A stretch of 64,000 nt of DNA from Phaeodactylum tricornutum CCAP 1055/1. Lineage: Eukaryota; Bacillariophyta; Bacillariophyceae; Surirellales; Neidiaceae. Of this stretch, positions 49,863 to 60,154 are shown piece by piece (positions within the stretch are counted from its first letter, which is position 1; every line of letters starts with the position of its first letter). The translations under genes and the position numbers were made by a program. The stretch lies in the NCBI RefSeq assembly GCF_000150955.2, contig NC_011693.1:1-64000 (forward strand), read 5' to 3'. Under the pieces are notes generated by a model. That model was given only the letters and a program-made list of their open reading frames with translations, did not search any database and had not been told where the DNA came from.

Positions 49863-52493
49863 CTAGCCAACTTGTTCGACTAATTGCAGCTTCTTCTGAG
49901 AGGCTTCACCGAGTAACGCGAAGAACACCGGTGTCTCGTACATGCTCGTCGGTGAACGTTCGTCCAATGACACCCCCCACTTTGTATCAATATCCCAACT
50001 TGGTAGTGAACTGGAATGATACATGCAATTTCGCGCCGCATCAACAGCCACGGGCCACCATCGACGAATAGACTCGGCGCGCCCCATGGCGTTTGCGCCA
50101 TGATCTTTCAAACACAACTCTCGACTTGGGTCTAACAAAGGGTTACTCTTCAACATGACTGAACACAGTGCACTGTCAGTACTCCCTTTAACCCTCCGGA
50201 GTAACTGCCAATAGTCTACTCCAATTGTACCTGCAAGTCTGCTCATTACAGACCATCCCTGCAACAGAAGAAGATCTGAATCACAGCCCTCAGATTCACT
50301 ATCCGTCATATTAGTACCATTCTGATTTTGCAACGGAGCGTTTGCCAGCGTCTTCTCGTGTAATTGGACTCGGGAGATGGATCGATGCATAATTCGGACG
50401 GTATCAAGTAGTTTGTTGCAGTACAGAGTCAAAGCGGCCATCTGCACATCGTAAAATACACCCATATGATTGCTAGCCGTGTACACCATCCTGGCGTGTG
50501 AAGTCGTTGTCACCCACTGACGGTAGTGACCAAACCATTCTTGCAAACCAAGCCTATCCGAAATAGAAAGTACGTCACCCTTCGATTCCAAAATTTTTAC
50601 GGCGTCAAGGAGATATACCAAGTTTGTCATGTCCATCATCATTATGTCGTTGCTACGACGGAAAATATTCTCGCTGGCAGAAGAATTTGTTTTTGCGGGG
50701 AATGTTGAGTTTGACGAGTATTGTTTATCCAAGTCCCAGGCAATACGCGTCTGTTGCTCCACAAACCAGGATCGTAGAATGCTAGCTGCTTTGGTCGAAT
50801 ACGTACTGTTTTCCGTGATAAATCCTGTTAGAGCTAGAATGGTCGTAGCATTCATCATTGATTGAAGCTCAAAGTGGAAATGGTTTTTCTGTGGGTTAGC
50901 ATCATTGTCTTCAGGGACTGCGTCGACGCTGATCATGTCCGGCGACAGTAAAACTTCTTCCGCTGCCTCGATCAAGTTGCGGATTGGAGGTGTTGGGTCT
51001 CCCCTTTTCCACAGATCACGCTCAATCTGCAACTTAGTCACGTTGAAGAAGAGCACACTGGAGGACGACAATCCGTACAATTCGGTAGCTGCCCTCAAAT
51101 CGAGCCGCTCGATCAACCGCAAAATGGCAGTGTTTCGCGACGCCACTCGACGGCGGACTCCACCAACAGCCTCAGCCTCAGCATTTCCAGAGTAGAGGCG
51201 AGTGGTCCATCCAGCGAGCGATGCTCCAACTGTCTTGTGCATGTCGGTCGGCGGTAGCATTGCCGATGCCTTTTTCTGATCGGTGTCCTTATACGTGTCC
51301 CACAAGGCAGCCGGTTTTCCTGGTACGCGCAAACGGACCAAAAGCTCTATCTTGTTCAGGTTTCCGTAACGGAGCGTGGGGTCGAACCGAGCCACGCTGT
51401 CTTTGTGAAAAATGATCTGGGGCTCCTCTTTGGGATGGGGTTGGTAGGATTCCGAAAGCAGAGCCTCATTGGGTTGAGAGAGTCGGTCCATTGGAGTGTA
51501 AAAATACCTGGCGGACGCTTGGTTTCGGAACGCAATTTGCATAGCGGACCATGCTTGTTTGGTGACAAAACAGTTGCCGTCCCAGGGCAAAACGTACTCT
51601 TCCTTTGACCTAGTCCGACCGAAGTCCAGCATGGCGTTGCGGACTCCGTTGACGTTGATTGCGTAGAGAAGCCTGTGGTGCATGAGCTTCTGTTCGATCG
51701 ATAAAGTCGTCTGATACAGGACGGAATGGATGAGATCGTCTGGTAGATGGTGATAGGGAAGAGCACTGTATTCGGCAATGTCGAAGGGAATGACCGAAAA
51801 CGATTCGTTGGATCGACGAAGTCGCTCCAGTACCTGTTCCTCTTGCTTCTTGTCAACGATTCGATTCACGAACCAGTGGCGGGTCATGTTGGGAAAACGT
51901 TCCTCGTGCTCGAGCAGAAAATCCAGATTGTCCAAGGTCTGTGACGCGCTGTGACGCGGAGGGAGAGAGTTCCCGATAGCGCGTATCAGAAGCATGGACT
52001 TGGCTGGGTGCGGGAAAAGGCTTGCAGTGCTGTGTAGTAAAAGGTCTTGGTGTTGTGAGGCAGGTTGCGGGGGAACGGATGTAGAATGATTGGAACGCGG
52101 AGGTGTTCCGGATGATGTTGTTCCAGTCTCTGGAGTCCGCGTCGTTGCATTCCCTGTGAATGTAGTAGTAACGGTAGTAGAAAAAGGGCGACGCTGTTCC
52201 GGCGTCTTTACGTATGTTGGTAATTCGTTCTGGAGTGTTGTAGTGCCATTGTTCTTTGTCGGAGTCTTTCGTTGAAGCGACAAGCGGTTCTTGGCCGATG
52301 GTTGGGAGTTTGGCATTCCAAATTCTGTCGTAACGGAGCGGACGTGCAATCCAGAGGTTGTCTGCGTCGACAGGATCTGTATCCATGCGAGATTCGCGCA
52401 CGTTGCCACAGCCACTACGGAGACAATCCACGTGAACGGGATCATTCTCAACCGTCGACCAGCAGGGCTTTTGACTTTGGGTACATTTACCAT
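49863..52493 (-). CDS. type II membrane protein: GT-like plus alginate-lyase-like domains
   Basis: 876 residues from the ATG at 52493. A signal anchor at about 17-40 (MIPFTWIVSVVAVATCANLA) and a long S/T/P-rich stem (45-165) are typical of Golgi enzymes. Residues 165-420 look like a glycosyltransferase-type domain (LLIRAIGNSLPPRH, QTLDNLDFLLEHE, YAINVNGVRNAMLDFGR, VLPWDGNCF with a possible metal-binding acidic site at 305). Residues about 460-800 match the alginate lyase family PF05426: many N-glycosylation sites, DMTNLVYLLDAVKIL, and the box TASNHMGVFYDVQ near 675, where family members have NNHG..YD. Diatoms are not known to make alginate, so the substrate is probably another uronic-acid polysaccharide (inference). 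The frame is open upstream to 52577, but without an ATG. Confidence 0.8.
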   Translation of the reverse strand: MVNVPKVKSPAGRRLRMIPFTWIVSVVAVATCANLAWIQILSTQTTSGLHVRSVTTEFGMPNSQPSAKNRLSLQRKTPTKNNGTTTLQNELPTYVKTPEQRRPFSTTVTTTFTGNATTRTPETGTTSSGTPPRSNHSTSVPPQPASQHQDLLLHSTASLFPHPAKSMLLIRAIGNSLPPRHSASQTLDNLDFLLEHEERFPNMTRHWFVNRIVDKKQEEQVLERLRRSNESFSVIPFDIAEYSALPYHHLPDDLIHSVLYQTTLSIEQKLMHHRLLYAINVNGVRNAMLDFGRTRSKEEYVLPWDGNCFVTKQAWSAMQIAFRNQASARYFYTPMDRLSQPNEALLSESYQPHPKEEPQIIFHKDSVARFDPTLRYGNLNKIELLVRLRVPGKPAALWDTYKDTDQKKASAMLPPTDMHKTVGASLAGWTTRLYSGNAEAEAVGGVRRRVASRNTAILRLIERLDLRAATELYGLSSSSVLFFNVTKLQIERDLWKRGDPTPPIRNLIEAAEEVLLSPDMISVDAVPEDNDANPQKNHFHFELQSMMNATTILALTGFITENSTYSTKAASILRSWFVEQQTRIAWDLDKQYSSNSTFPAKTNSSASENIFRRSNDIMMMDMTNLVYLLDAVKILESKGDVLSISDRLGLQEWFGHYRQWVTTTSHARMVYTASNHMGVFYDVQMAALTLYCNKLLDTVRIMHRSISRVQLHEKTLANAPLQNQNGTNMTDSESEGCDSDLLLLQGWSVMSRLAGTIGVDYWQLLRRVKGSTDSALCSVMLKSNPLLDPSRELCLKDHGANAMGRAESIRRWWPVAVDAARNCMYHSSSLPSWDIDTKWGVSLDERSPTSMYETPVFFALLGEASQKKLQLVEQVG

Positions 52494-53206
52494 CCCTTCA
52501 GTTACTTGCAGATGCTCCAAATTGCAGGCACGTAAAGAAACGGATCGAAACTTTGGATACGCGCACTCACGGTCCAATGCGCCGCTAATGGTGATTGGGA
52601 AAAACAGGGATGAGATTGCGTTTTGTCGTACTATCGAGAAATGGTGTTGGCGCCCCGGGCCCGCGCGTTCGAAATTATCTACAACACCAGTACTCCGTCA
52701 ATCGAAAAAAGCAAAGAATTGGACTCTGCGTAGTACTTACAGTTCGGCAATAAATCCTCGGGAACCAATATTGTATCCAAATGTCTCTGATATTTAAAGA
52801 TCGGGAATGAATTCTTGTTGTAACTGTTAGACTATGACTAGTGTCCAGAAAAGGGATTCCCAGAGGTTCATGTTCTTGCCGATCCAAGATTCTTTTGAGA
52901 GCGAGAGCTACTAAGGATGAGTGTCTAGCCGTTTTCGCGCTCAACGTGACGTTCCCTGTGAAAGGTCACTATAGCCTTGTGTCATAGTGCGGGATACTCG
53001 AAATGACGATTCACAGTCACATTGAAATCAGGGTTCGATTGGGCTGGTTGCATTCTTCCACACGACAAAAGTTACTCTATATGTGACTATAGCAAAGCTT
53101 TCTGGCCAATCCCGAGTCTCTAGTCTCTCCATGTCAGATTTCTATCCTCGCGAGCTCCTGTTCCACTTTCTTGAAGATCTCATCATGATCTTTTGGTTGT
53201 TGATCC
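52494..53206. other. intergenic region
   Basis: 5' flank of the GT/lyase gene and 3' flank of the DUF5672-like gene. ACTGT-type motifs at 52739, 52818 and 53010. No gene seen. Confidence 0.5.
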
Positions 53207-54367
53207 TCAAGGCAAGCTCGCTTCGCTCCCACTACTGCAGTTGACGGGCAAGATGTTGTATGCTCTGGCACAGGAAATCGGATCCACATGGTCCCCGACA
53301 CATGCCGTGCGTGTCACGCCCGGATAAAAATTCTTACTTTCAGGGCATACTTTCCAAATGTGCTCACGGGCCTCTCGGGAAATGTCGTATTGGACGCCCT
53401 CAACGACCATAGGCCCCCAGTCAGTCAAGTTAGTCAATAGACGGCCCTCTGCTGAATCGAGGTTACTTGTTCCACCAAAGGCAAACGTCTGTTCCGGTGT
53501 TGCTATCGTAAAGTTAGCGATACCTTTTCGAGTCATGTCCAACATTATCCGTATATGATCGTCAGATGAGAGGTGACTGCGCTTCGAATAATCGTAGACT
53601 GCCAGTGCGGCATAGCGATTTTGGTAGAAGTAGCCTCCTCCCAGTCCACCCATCCCACCAAAAGTTGTCGAAGGTGGTCCAATGAAGTCAATTCGAGCAT
53701 TCCGGAGATCCGCATAGGACATTTTGGAATTTGCACAAAAACTTCCGCCCCCGTGAAAATGAACAACAGGGAAGTAGTCCGTCGTCTCGGTTGTGGCAGT
53801 TGTGGCATTGACGATATTGTCCCATATCCAGCGATCTTCTGTGATTGGACCCGGTTTATTGTTTTGCAATCTAAGCGGCAAGTCCTTGACAATCACTCGT
53901 GGATTATCTAGCACGTGACGCCGGACGCCGTATTGATTAGGCAATAGCGTGTTTTCGAACCAGTCTTGATTGACAAAAAGCTGAATGGCCCAGGTGTTCG
54001 GGACTGTCGCAAGAGCACTGTCGAGCAGCGCGTTGTAGCGCTTGAAAAACCAATATGGTCTCTTTTTCAGAATCATAAAGGCTACACCATCAATCTCTGG
54101 CTCGCTTTCTTGGTTCATAACTTCGGAAATAGGTGCAAAACTTTTGCACTCGTTGTCGACCTGCGTAACTTTTGCTTGTACTTTCGCTGGTTCAAAAACT
54201 GTGGTTTGAACGCCAGATGCACCGTGCCTTCGCTCGATAAGGGTTGCGCTCGTGGGTCTCTTGCTTAGTTTTGCAAACACAATCCACTGGATGACTATTA
54301 GAACAAGAAGGGCTTTGGATATATGGACTGATGATGAGGCTCCCGCTAACGACAAGAACAAAGACAT
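53207..54367 (-). CDS. DUF5672-like Golgi protein, possible glycosyltransferase
   Basis: 386 residues. A signal anchor lies at about 17-34 (SKALLVLIVIQWIVFAKL), giving type II topology. The catalytic-like region has VNQDWFENTLLP, RWIWDNIVNA, VVHFHGGGSFCANSKMSYAD, RIDFIGPPS and GGMGGLGGGYFYQNR. These fit the DUF5672 family, whose members carry D-[YF]-IGAP and G-N-G-G-[FL]-S-L-R blocks and look like glycosyltransferases. The C-terminal third has paired cysteines (VCPESKNFYPGVTRTACVG). It lies 0.7 kb from the GT/lyase gene on the same strand; both may act on the same Golgi glycan (inference). A CTCACAGTAAG motif is 160 bases upstream. Confidence 0.7.
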   Translation of the reverse strand: MSLFLSLAGASSSVHISKALLVLIVIQWIVFAKLSKRPTSATLIERRHGASGVQTTVFEPAKVQAKVTQVDNECKSFAPISEVMNQESEPEIDGVAFMILKKRPYWFFKRYNALLDSALATVPNTWAIQLFVNQDWFENTLLPNQYGVRRHVLDNPRVIVKDLPLRLQNNKPGPITEDRWIWDNIVNATTATTETTDYFPVVHFHGGGSFCANSKMSYADLRNARIDFIGPPSTTFGGMGGLGGGYFYQNRYAALAVYDYSKRSHLSSDDHIRIMLDMTRKGIANFTIATPEQTFAFGGTSNLDSAEGRLLTNLTDWGPMVVEGVQYDISREAREHIWKVCPESKNFYPGVTRTACVGDHVDPISCARAYNILPVNCSSGSEASLP

Positions 54368-57300
54368 GGTTCTCTGTTCATCGAGAGTGGTTCCACAGTA
54401 CGAGTGTTATTGTAAAAGGACTGCGAGGAATAATCATTCTTTGCGCTTCCCGGCCCAACTGGTTATCGTTGGCGGTCATCGACAAGACATTCATAGTTGT
54501 TTGATATCGTTACCCAATGTGTCTGTCTCACAGTAAGCGCATAATTAGAGAAGCTATTAGAAGAACCCTAACCTGGTCAAGCTTCTGCTCATTTACATTA
54601 ATTACATCAACAACGACGGGATTCTGTTCCAGAGAAAATGTAAGTGTGAGCGCCAAATCTGGAGAAATCTTTGAGCTGGGAATATTACAGATGGAAAACT
54701 GCGGATACTCTACTTTTTTTACTCTGACAGTGACTCTGATTGCAATAGTCGCTTATCGGTCAAAATGAGTTCTTGCTCGCCACAGACAATCCCTACGATT
54801 CATGTGTACTGCCCTTTGCCCCCCTCAAGTTTTACATCACGCAATTTACGAGAAACAACAATATACTTTCCTGGTGCTTCATTGCAATTGTAGGAGATGT
54901 CTGGCTAGACATAAGCATCGCCTACGGTAAAGTTCCGGTAAAGTTCACACCCTTTCAGTATTCCAGCGCGCATGAAAGGTGCGTTGGCGTGTAGTAAAAC
55001 GGCAGTGTATACATCTTCTAGACACGCAATCACAGGTTTTTTAGCACGGAAATTGAACGCGGGTGCGCTTCTTTTGCAGTTGATGCACCAAGAGACATCC
55101 TATATGGCCTTAATCATACACTATTCCTACGGATAATGAACCTTCTTCTACTTCTCTTCCTTGCTTCCAAGCTTTGATGCGAAGAAAAGAAGATTTCATA
55201 GTCAGTAGTACCTTTCAGGGGCTGTCCGATCCTGAGAACATTCAGAATTTGCACTATGTGCACAACCTTTGAAATTTTGCTTGTTAACAGTGAGAAATGC
55301 TTCTGCGGCTGTCCTATGTTGACGTTTCCAAAATACAAACGTAATCTGTACCTGCGCTAAATATACTGATCTATGATATATGAAAGGGATTTGCATGGAT
55401 TTGGGTTTCAGGACGAATACGCTTTTTAACCTCATACGGAACCATCCATGGAAATTTTTTAGAAAAATTGTCCAGATTAAAATAACTTGTCTTGAAACTA
55501 CCATTGAAAACACTGAATGCCAAGAGTGAGAACTTCCTTTTCCACATCACTGCTGTAAAACTGTTGTAACAGTAGCCACGAGCGTAGCTTTGAGTAAAGT
55601 TGCGCATTGGCCTGAACGAAGTTTTAGCAAGCGCAATAAGTGCGATAACAACTTATAATAGAAAGAAAATCCTCACAAATTTTTTGCTACGGAAATAGAA
55701 GAAACAATGAAGCTCACTCCTGTCGACAGTTAAAAAGTTAGAGAATGAGTTGACTAGAATTTGATTTGTGAAATTGCTGTGAAGAATCAGATCACAAAGG
55801 TGAAAGGTTGATTAATAGGAACTAATTTCCAAAACGGCAATTCGGATTCTAAAGGAAATCATCGAATATACTTGTAATTGGTAACGATGAATGCTACAAC
55901 TTAATTATGTGGTTTTCACAAAATCGCAAGTTGTAGTTATTTACATTTAGATCAAATCAGCATTTTCTAAACGAAAAGCGAAAAAGAAATCACAAGACCG
56001 AAAATCAGTAAACAGAATCAACAGTTTCTTTATATACTTCCGTGATTCAGAAAAACAAAAGAACTTTGTAAGCGCGGGAAGTCAAAAGCATGTTCTTACG
56101 ACATAAATCGCGATACGAAAGCGTTGAACTAACGCTACCATACGATTGAAATGCATCAAACTCTCCCTTGTGGTGAGGAGAGTCATTTGCTGATAGCTGT
56201 ATAAACTGCAAAGGTCTGTTTTTTTATGATGTATGACTTTTCAATGTTTTTATTCATTTTTTGAAAGGCGATCTTTGCTGATGGCTGATAGCACTTAAAG
56301 ATTTGATGGGAGACCTCTGCCGACGTCTGATAGCACTTAACGATTTCGAAGTACTCTCCTTTCGGTAGATTTATAATATCATAATGAAATTATATGCCAC
56401 TTCTCTGTCAAAATTTTATTGACATGGAAAAATTTGAAGGCAAAAAAAGTGAGCTTGCATTCAATATCCACAGGACTACACTCATTTATACTAAAAATAA
56501 AGACATGAAACGATTAAAATAGATATTTGGCGTTTCTGTATCATTTAAAGTCCATGCCCAGAATAAAGTATACTTCCTTTTTTCTTTGTAAAATGAACAA
56601 AATTCCACATTACTAAAAGAAAACCTTGCAATTATTCGTGTAATGTTTAAAGCTTAAAGGTACTTATTCCTGCAATAACAGATAATACCAAACACTAGCT
56701 AGGATCAATTCTTATGAATTTCTACGCATAAAATTGTCGGCCATTTGTCAAATTTCTTACAATTACCATCTTATATCAAGATTGAAAGAAAAATCACTCA
56801 TTTTTACATAAAATTAACTAGTTTTATTTTAGTGAATAAGCAACGAGTTTCAGCAAATTTGCGCATTAATGCCGGAATTATCATTTACAATCCTTGTGCT
56901 CCGAGCAAAGAGAAAACAATTGAGGCATAGATTTAAGAGACGCAAATACAATGGCTACGGCATTTGTTTTACTTTCCAGCATGTTGGTGAGCAATGCTTG
57001 AGCGTGATAGGCTTCGCTTGCTTGAACAAGACTTTCAGCTTTCGTTTTTGTCCAGATTCACAGGATCTGTTTCAAAAAAGCAACAGTCCTACAAAAATCG
57101 ACTTTTAAGAGGAATGATTCGCTCGTCCGGTACATACTGCTAGAAAACATTCAGTTGATGAATGATGATGTTTCTTTTTAAGGGAGCTTGCATAGGCTCG
57201 AGATGATTGCGACCGGCTAGAACGATGCCAACAAAATACACTGACTACGTTTGAGCGAAGAGCAGTCTCATTTTTCTGTTTGGCATTTTTGCAATTTGCA

Positions 57301-57677
57301 CACTATAAATGCCATTAACAGTATACGGTTTACGCATTGTTGTGGGGAGTGCAATATAATCCAATTGTCTTATCAGCAAAGCAAGAACCCCGCAGAGGAC
57401 ACGATGGCCTTAGTATCTATAGGAAACGAAGCGGCAACACACCGAATCATAGACTAAGGTTAGTTACTTATCCCTTTGGACCACGCTATGAAATAAATGG
57501 TTTCAAGAGCCATCTCGGAATCCGAATAAAGTCCTATTTCGTCACCAGCAAAAAAAAGCCAGAGACTATTTTCCTTTGTATCAAACGGACCAATGTTTGG
57601 AGAAAAGGCGCGGCAATTGGTTTACACGACGTCATTGATTCCAATTAAGACAGTTTTAAACAGCCAAATTGTTGTTA
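54368..57677. other. 3.3 kb gene-poor, AT-rich region
   Basis: The longest gene-free stretch outside the transposon zone. Short frames (55202-55607 minus, 56745-57108 plus, 57251-57648 plus) have AT-driven composition and no domain. No RNA or repeat is recognised. See the separate entry for the lowest-GC part. Confidence 0.55.
55620..57000. other. low-GC segment, candidate centromere-like region
   Basis: Rows of 60 bases that I counted here run from about 20% (56761-56820) to 35% G+C, mostly 27-33%, against roughly 45-50% in the flanking genes. The segment has no ORF of substance. Centromeres of P. tricornutum have been reported as short low-GC regions without repeats, so the composition and size fit. 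Alternatives are an ordinary AT-rich spacer or old inserted organelle DNA. Confidence 0.35.
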
Positions 57678-58031
57678 TCATGATTCTTGGACTGATTTTT
57701 TGCTTTCGTATTGTGCCGGTGTCCATGTTTTGATGGTTAGGGCATGGATCTGTGGCATGTGTACCGCCACACAATCATTTACCAGACGATGCCGTTGCAG
57801 GGGTGGTTTCCCCCGAAACGAATCGCTTACAACGATGAGCTTGAGCTTAGCTCCATTGCAAACATCATCCGAAAAATCGTGCACATGCACTTCGGTCGTT
57901 CCAGGAAGACTTATCAAAATCTTGAAGAAAAGCAATACGTAGCGATGTAAGTTTCTTTCCGAAAGCAATTGGCTTTGATCCAATTCTTTAGAAGACTCTA
58001 CCTTCTCCTTGACGTCCTCGGCTATACCCAT
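57678..58031 (-). CDS. BolA family protein, one intron
   Basis: BolA proteins bind [2Fe-2S] clusters together with monothiol glutaredoxins. The C-terminal part reads DDVCNGAKLKLIVVSDSF, GKPPLQRHRLVND and MPQIHALTIKTWTPAQ, the full BolA signature with both conserved histidines (HRLVN, IHAL) and one cysteine in the loop. An 81-base GT...AG intron (57921-58001) is predicted between exons 58002-58031 and 57678-57920. It is in frame and free of stops, so the unspliced frame reads 117 codons and the spliced one 90. Splicing gives MGIAEDVKEK joined to ILISLPGTTEVHVHD, which matches the family's length and first helix. No targeting peptide is seen, so a cytosolic or nuclear protein is likely. A TGACTGTGA motif is 126 bases upstream. 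Confidence 0.87.
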   Translation of the reverse strand: MGIAEDVKEKVESSKELDQSQLLSERNLHRYVLLFFKILISLPGTTEVHVHDFSDDVCNGAKLKLIVVSDSFRGKPPLQRHRLVNDCVAVHMPQIHALTIKTWTPAQYESKKSVQES

Positions 58032-58537
58032 GGTCGCTACTTAGCTAATTCAAACAGGAAGGACAACGGCTATGTAAGTCTCGTCAAAATGGTGTGGTGC
58101 AAAAATTTGAAACTATTTTGTGTCGTCCGATGCAAGTTTTCGAATCAACGTGTTGACTGTGAGCGGCTTTTCTTTCCTCTTCATTTCTGCTGGAATTGGA
58201 AAGGATAGTCTGTTCTTGTCCGTTTGGACCGGACATAGCAAGACTGTCGCGTCTACTCTACTAGCTAAAGCGGTATGTTCTATAAATTGCAGGTGCCAGC
58301 TCTACTCGACTCGCTAGAGATACAGCAGCTGTTGGGTTATCTTGTGGTTCACTGTCAAGAATGATTGATATCTTTGCTGAATTGTTTGCTGCTGTTCACT
58401 TTTTGGCAATCGTTAGAAAGAGCGAGACAGCAGTCGAAGAGCAATCCAGTGCATCGTAATGGTTCCGGTGTGCCTGAAGTTGAGAGTCTTGCACGTCCAT
58501 ACGAGCATCCAACCGACAACATTTTGCAAATCATAGA
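58032..58537. other. divergent intergenic region
   Basis: Shared 5' region of the BolA gene (-) and the plastid-type gene (+). TTGACTGTGAG at 58155 and TTCACTGTCAAG at 58349. No gene seen. Confidence 0.55.
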
Positions 58538-60154
58538 ATGCTACGCAACAAGTACTCCACCAGCGGACCACGGAGAAGAAAATGCCTGGCTTTCATTACC
58601 TGTACCGTTTTTTGCACGGTTTCTCAGGGTTGGATCCCTTCCAATGAAAGAAATGCAGCACAGAGACGGCGGGATCTACCAACTTCCGTGACGAAAGTAA
58701 AAACGAATCCATTTTGGGCAATGTCCAGTTCCGATTTGAAAGATGATCGAAGTAAGAGAGAAACCTCGTCGAATAACAGAACACCGAAAATGAAAGAGTA
58801 TGATAAAAACAGTGTCGTAAGTCGTCTTCACCAGGCGGCGTCGCGGGCCCATCTTCGACAACAGCTTAAAGACGCCCAGGAGGCAACAACAGCTAGTACA
58901 AAACTACATAGAGAGGGCCCTCGCCTAGCCAGCCTTCAAAAACTTAATACAGCAATTGATCTCCGATTGGATAGTAATCGGTTCCCCTACAATTCTGTTT
59001 CGTCTCAAGTCCTACAAGCCGCTCGAGATCCCATGATTGCTGTTGTCAGTCACAACCAGCAAGTTGCGGCTCATCAGCAAGCTGTGGCGGCTACGTCAGT
59101 TTTGTTCGAAAAATGTCGTCAAGTCGCTATCGTTTTATCAAAGTCGCTACAAAAAGATCAGGTCACCGTTGAATACGCAAACCGTATTCGACGGCTCTTG
59201 AAGGCCATGCTCGAAGAAGATTACCACCCGGACGCTATATGTTTCGTTGGAGGCACTTCGACTGGTAACAAGATTGCCGACGCGGATGCTGGCTATATAT
59301 ACTTCCGATACTTGTGTGCATGTCAGAATATTTCACTGGATGGAATTCAGTTTATTTTGGAGTACACGCGTGCCGAGCAAGGCGCCTTTCAAAATGTTGT
59401 GGATGAACTGCAGCAAAAATGTTTACCTCTGTGGCGGAAGGCGGCCTTTAATGAGGAAGACGAGGACTATCAGTCGTTCAGTACCAAAATTCGCCGTCGT
59501 TTGCGGGTTCACTTTTCAATTGTCTCATCCGAGTATCATCTTTGCCAACTAAATGATATACATGTTCGTTCTCCAGGCCAGTCTCCGCTTCGAGCGTTGG
59601 GAGGGTGGATGCGAGTATCCGTGGACACAACCTGGGCATACCAATACTCCACCACCATGCTGCCTCGTCAGAAAAATCCGGCTCGGTCATTTTGCGCCAA
59701 ACATTACAAAACAGCACAGCGCTTGGTACCTGCCTTGCACAATCTTCGGGGCGTCGTCGACAACCGGGAATTTTTTCAGAGGGATAATTATCGCGTGCTT
59801 GTATCTGCTCGTCGAAGCCTTGTGACCGATATGGAAAAGTTGTATCACAGGCAGCCATCGCTAAAAGACGTCCATAAGCTCTGCTCAGATGATGGCAAGC
59901 CCATGGATGTCATTTTAGAGAGCGCTCTACTGAACCTAGGCCGTTGTCTCGACCTTGTTCGGCCCGCGGGACTGCTCACCGGGATCGTCTCATCCACAGA
60001 TTGGAGCCTGGCGCTGACCTTTCTTGAGCAGGCGGTGCAACAAATTTGCAAGGCATGTGACCCCGACGAACCCCTCGATTACTCCGATTGGGGTTCCCTT
60101 GGCGACCTAACGCTTGCATCTTCTTGGACGGCAGCGACAGAGCGCAAGTCATAA
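58538..60154 (+). CDS. unknown protein with plastid-type leader
   Basis: 538 residues. The start is basic and then hydrophobic (RRRKCLAFITCTVFCTVSQG), a signal peptide, followed by WIPSNERNAAQRRR, a basic Ser/Arg stretch. A signal peptide with an aromatic residue right after cleavage plus a basic transit-like region is how diatoms target proteins to their four-membrane plastids (W is an accepted +1 residue). The mature protein is helical early on (VSRLHQAASRAHLRQQLKDA). It then has a conserved-looking core: ICFVGGTSTGNKIADADAGY, FRYLCACQNISLDGIQFILE, WRKAAF, SPLRALGGWMRVS, NLRGVVDNREFF. The VGGT block recalls DUF218/YdcF-like folds, but this is weak. Function unknown. Confidence 0.7.
   Translation: MLRNKYSTSGPRRRKCLAFITCTVFCTVSQGWIPSNERNAAQRRRDLPTSVTKVKTNPFWAMSSSDLKDDRSKRETSSNNRTPKMKEYDKNSVVSRLHQAASRAHLRQQLKDAQEATTASTKLHREGPRLASLQKLNTAIDLRLDSNRFPYNSVSSQVLQAARDPMIAVVSHNQQVAAHQQAVAATSVLFEKCRQVAIVLSKSLQKDQVTVEYANRIRRLLKAMLEEDYHPDAICFVGGTSTGNKIADADAGYIYFRYLCACQNISLDGIQFILEYTRAEQGAFQNVVDELQQKCLPLWRKAAFNEEDEDYQSFSTKIRRRLRVHFSIVSSEYHLCQLNDIHVRSPGQSPLRALGGWMRVSVDTTWAYQYSTTMLPRQKNPARSFCAKHYKTAQRLVPALHNLRGVVDNREFFQRDNYRVLVSARRSLVTDMEKLYHRQPSLKDVHKLCSDDGKPMDVILESALLNLGRCLDLVRPAGLLTGIVSSTDWSLALTFLEQAVQQICKACDPDEPLDYSDWGSLGDLTLASSWTAATERKS

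Noticed and set aside
52494-52577. Longer N-terminus for the GT/lyase protein
   Set aside because: The upstream codons begin at TTG; the ATG at 52493 places the signal anchor correctly.
57337-57648. 103-codon plus-strand frame right of the AT-rich region
   Set aside because: No domain, no leader, no good start context and overlaps another open frame of similar length; treated as noise.
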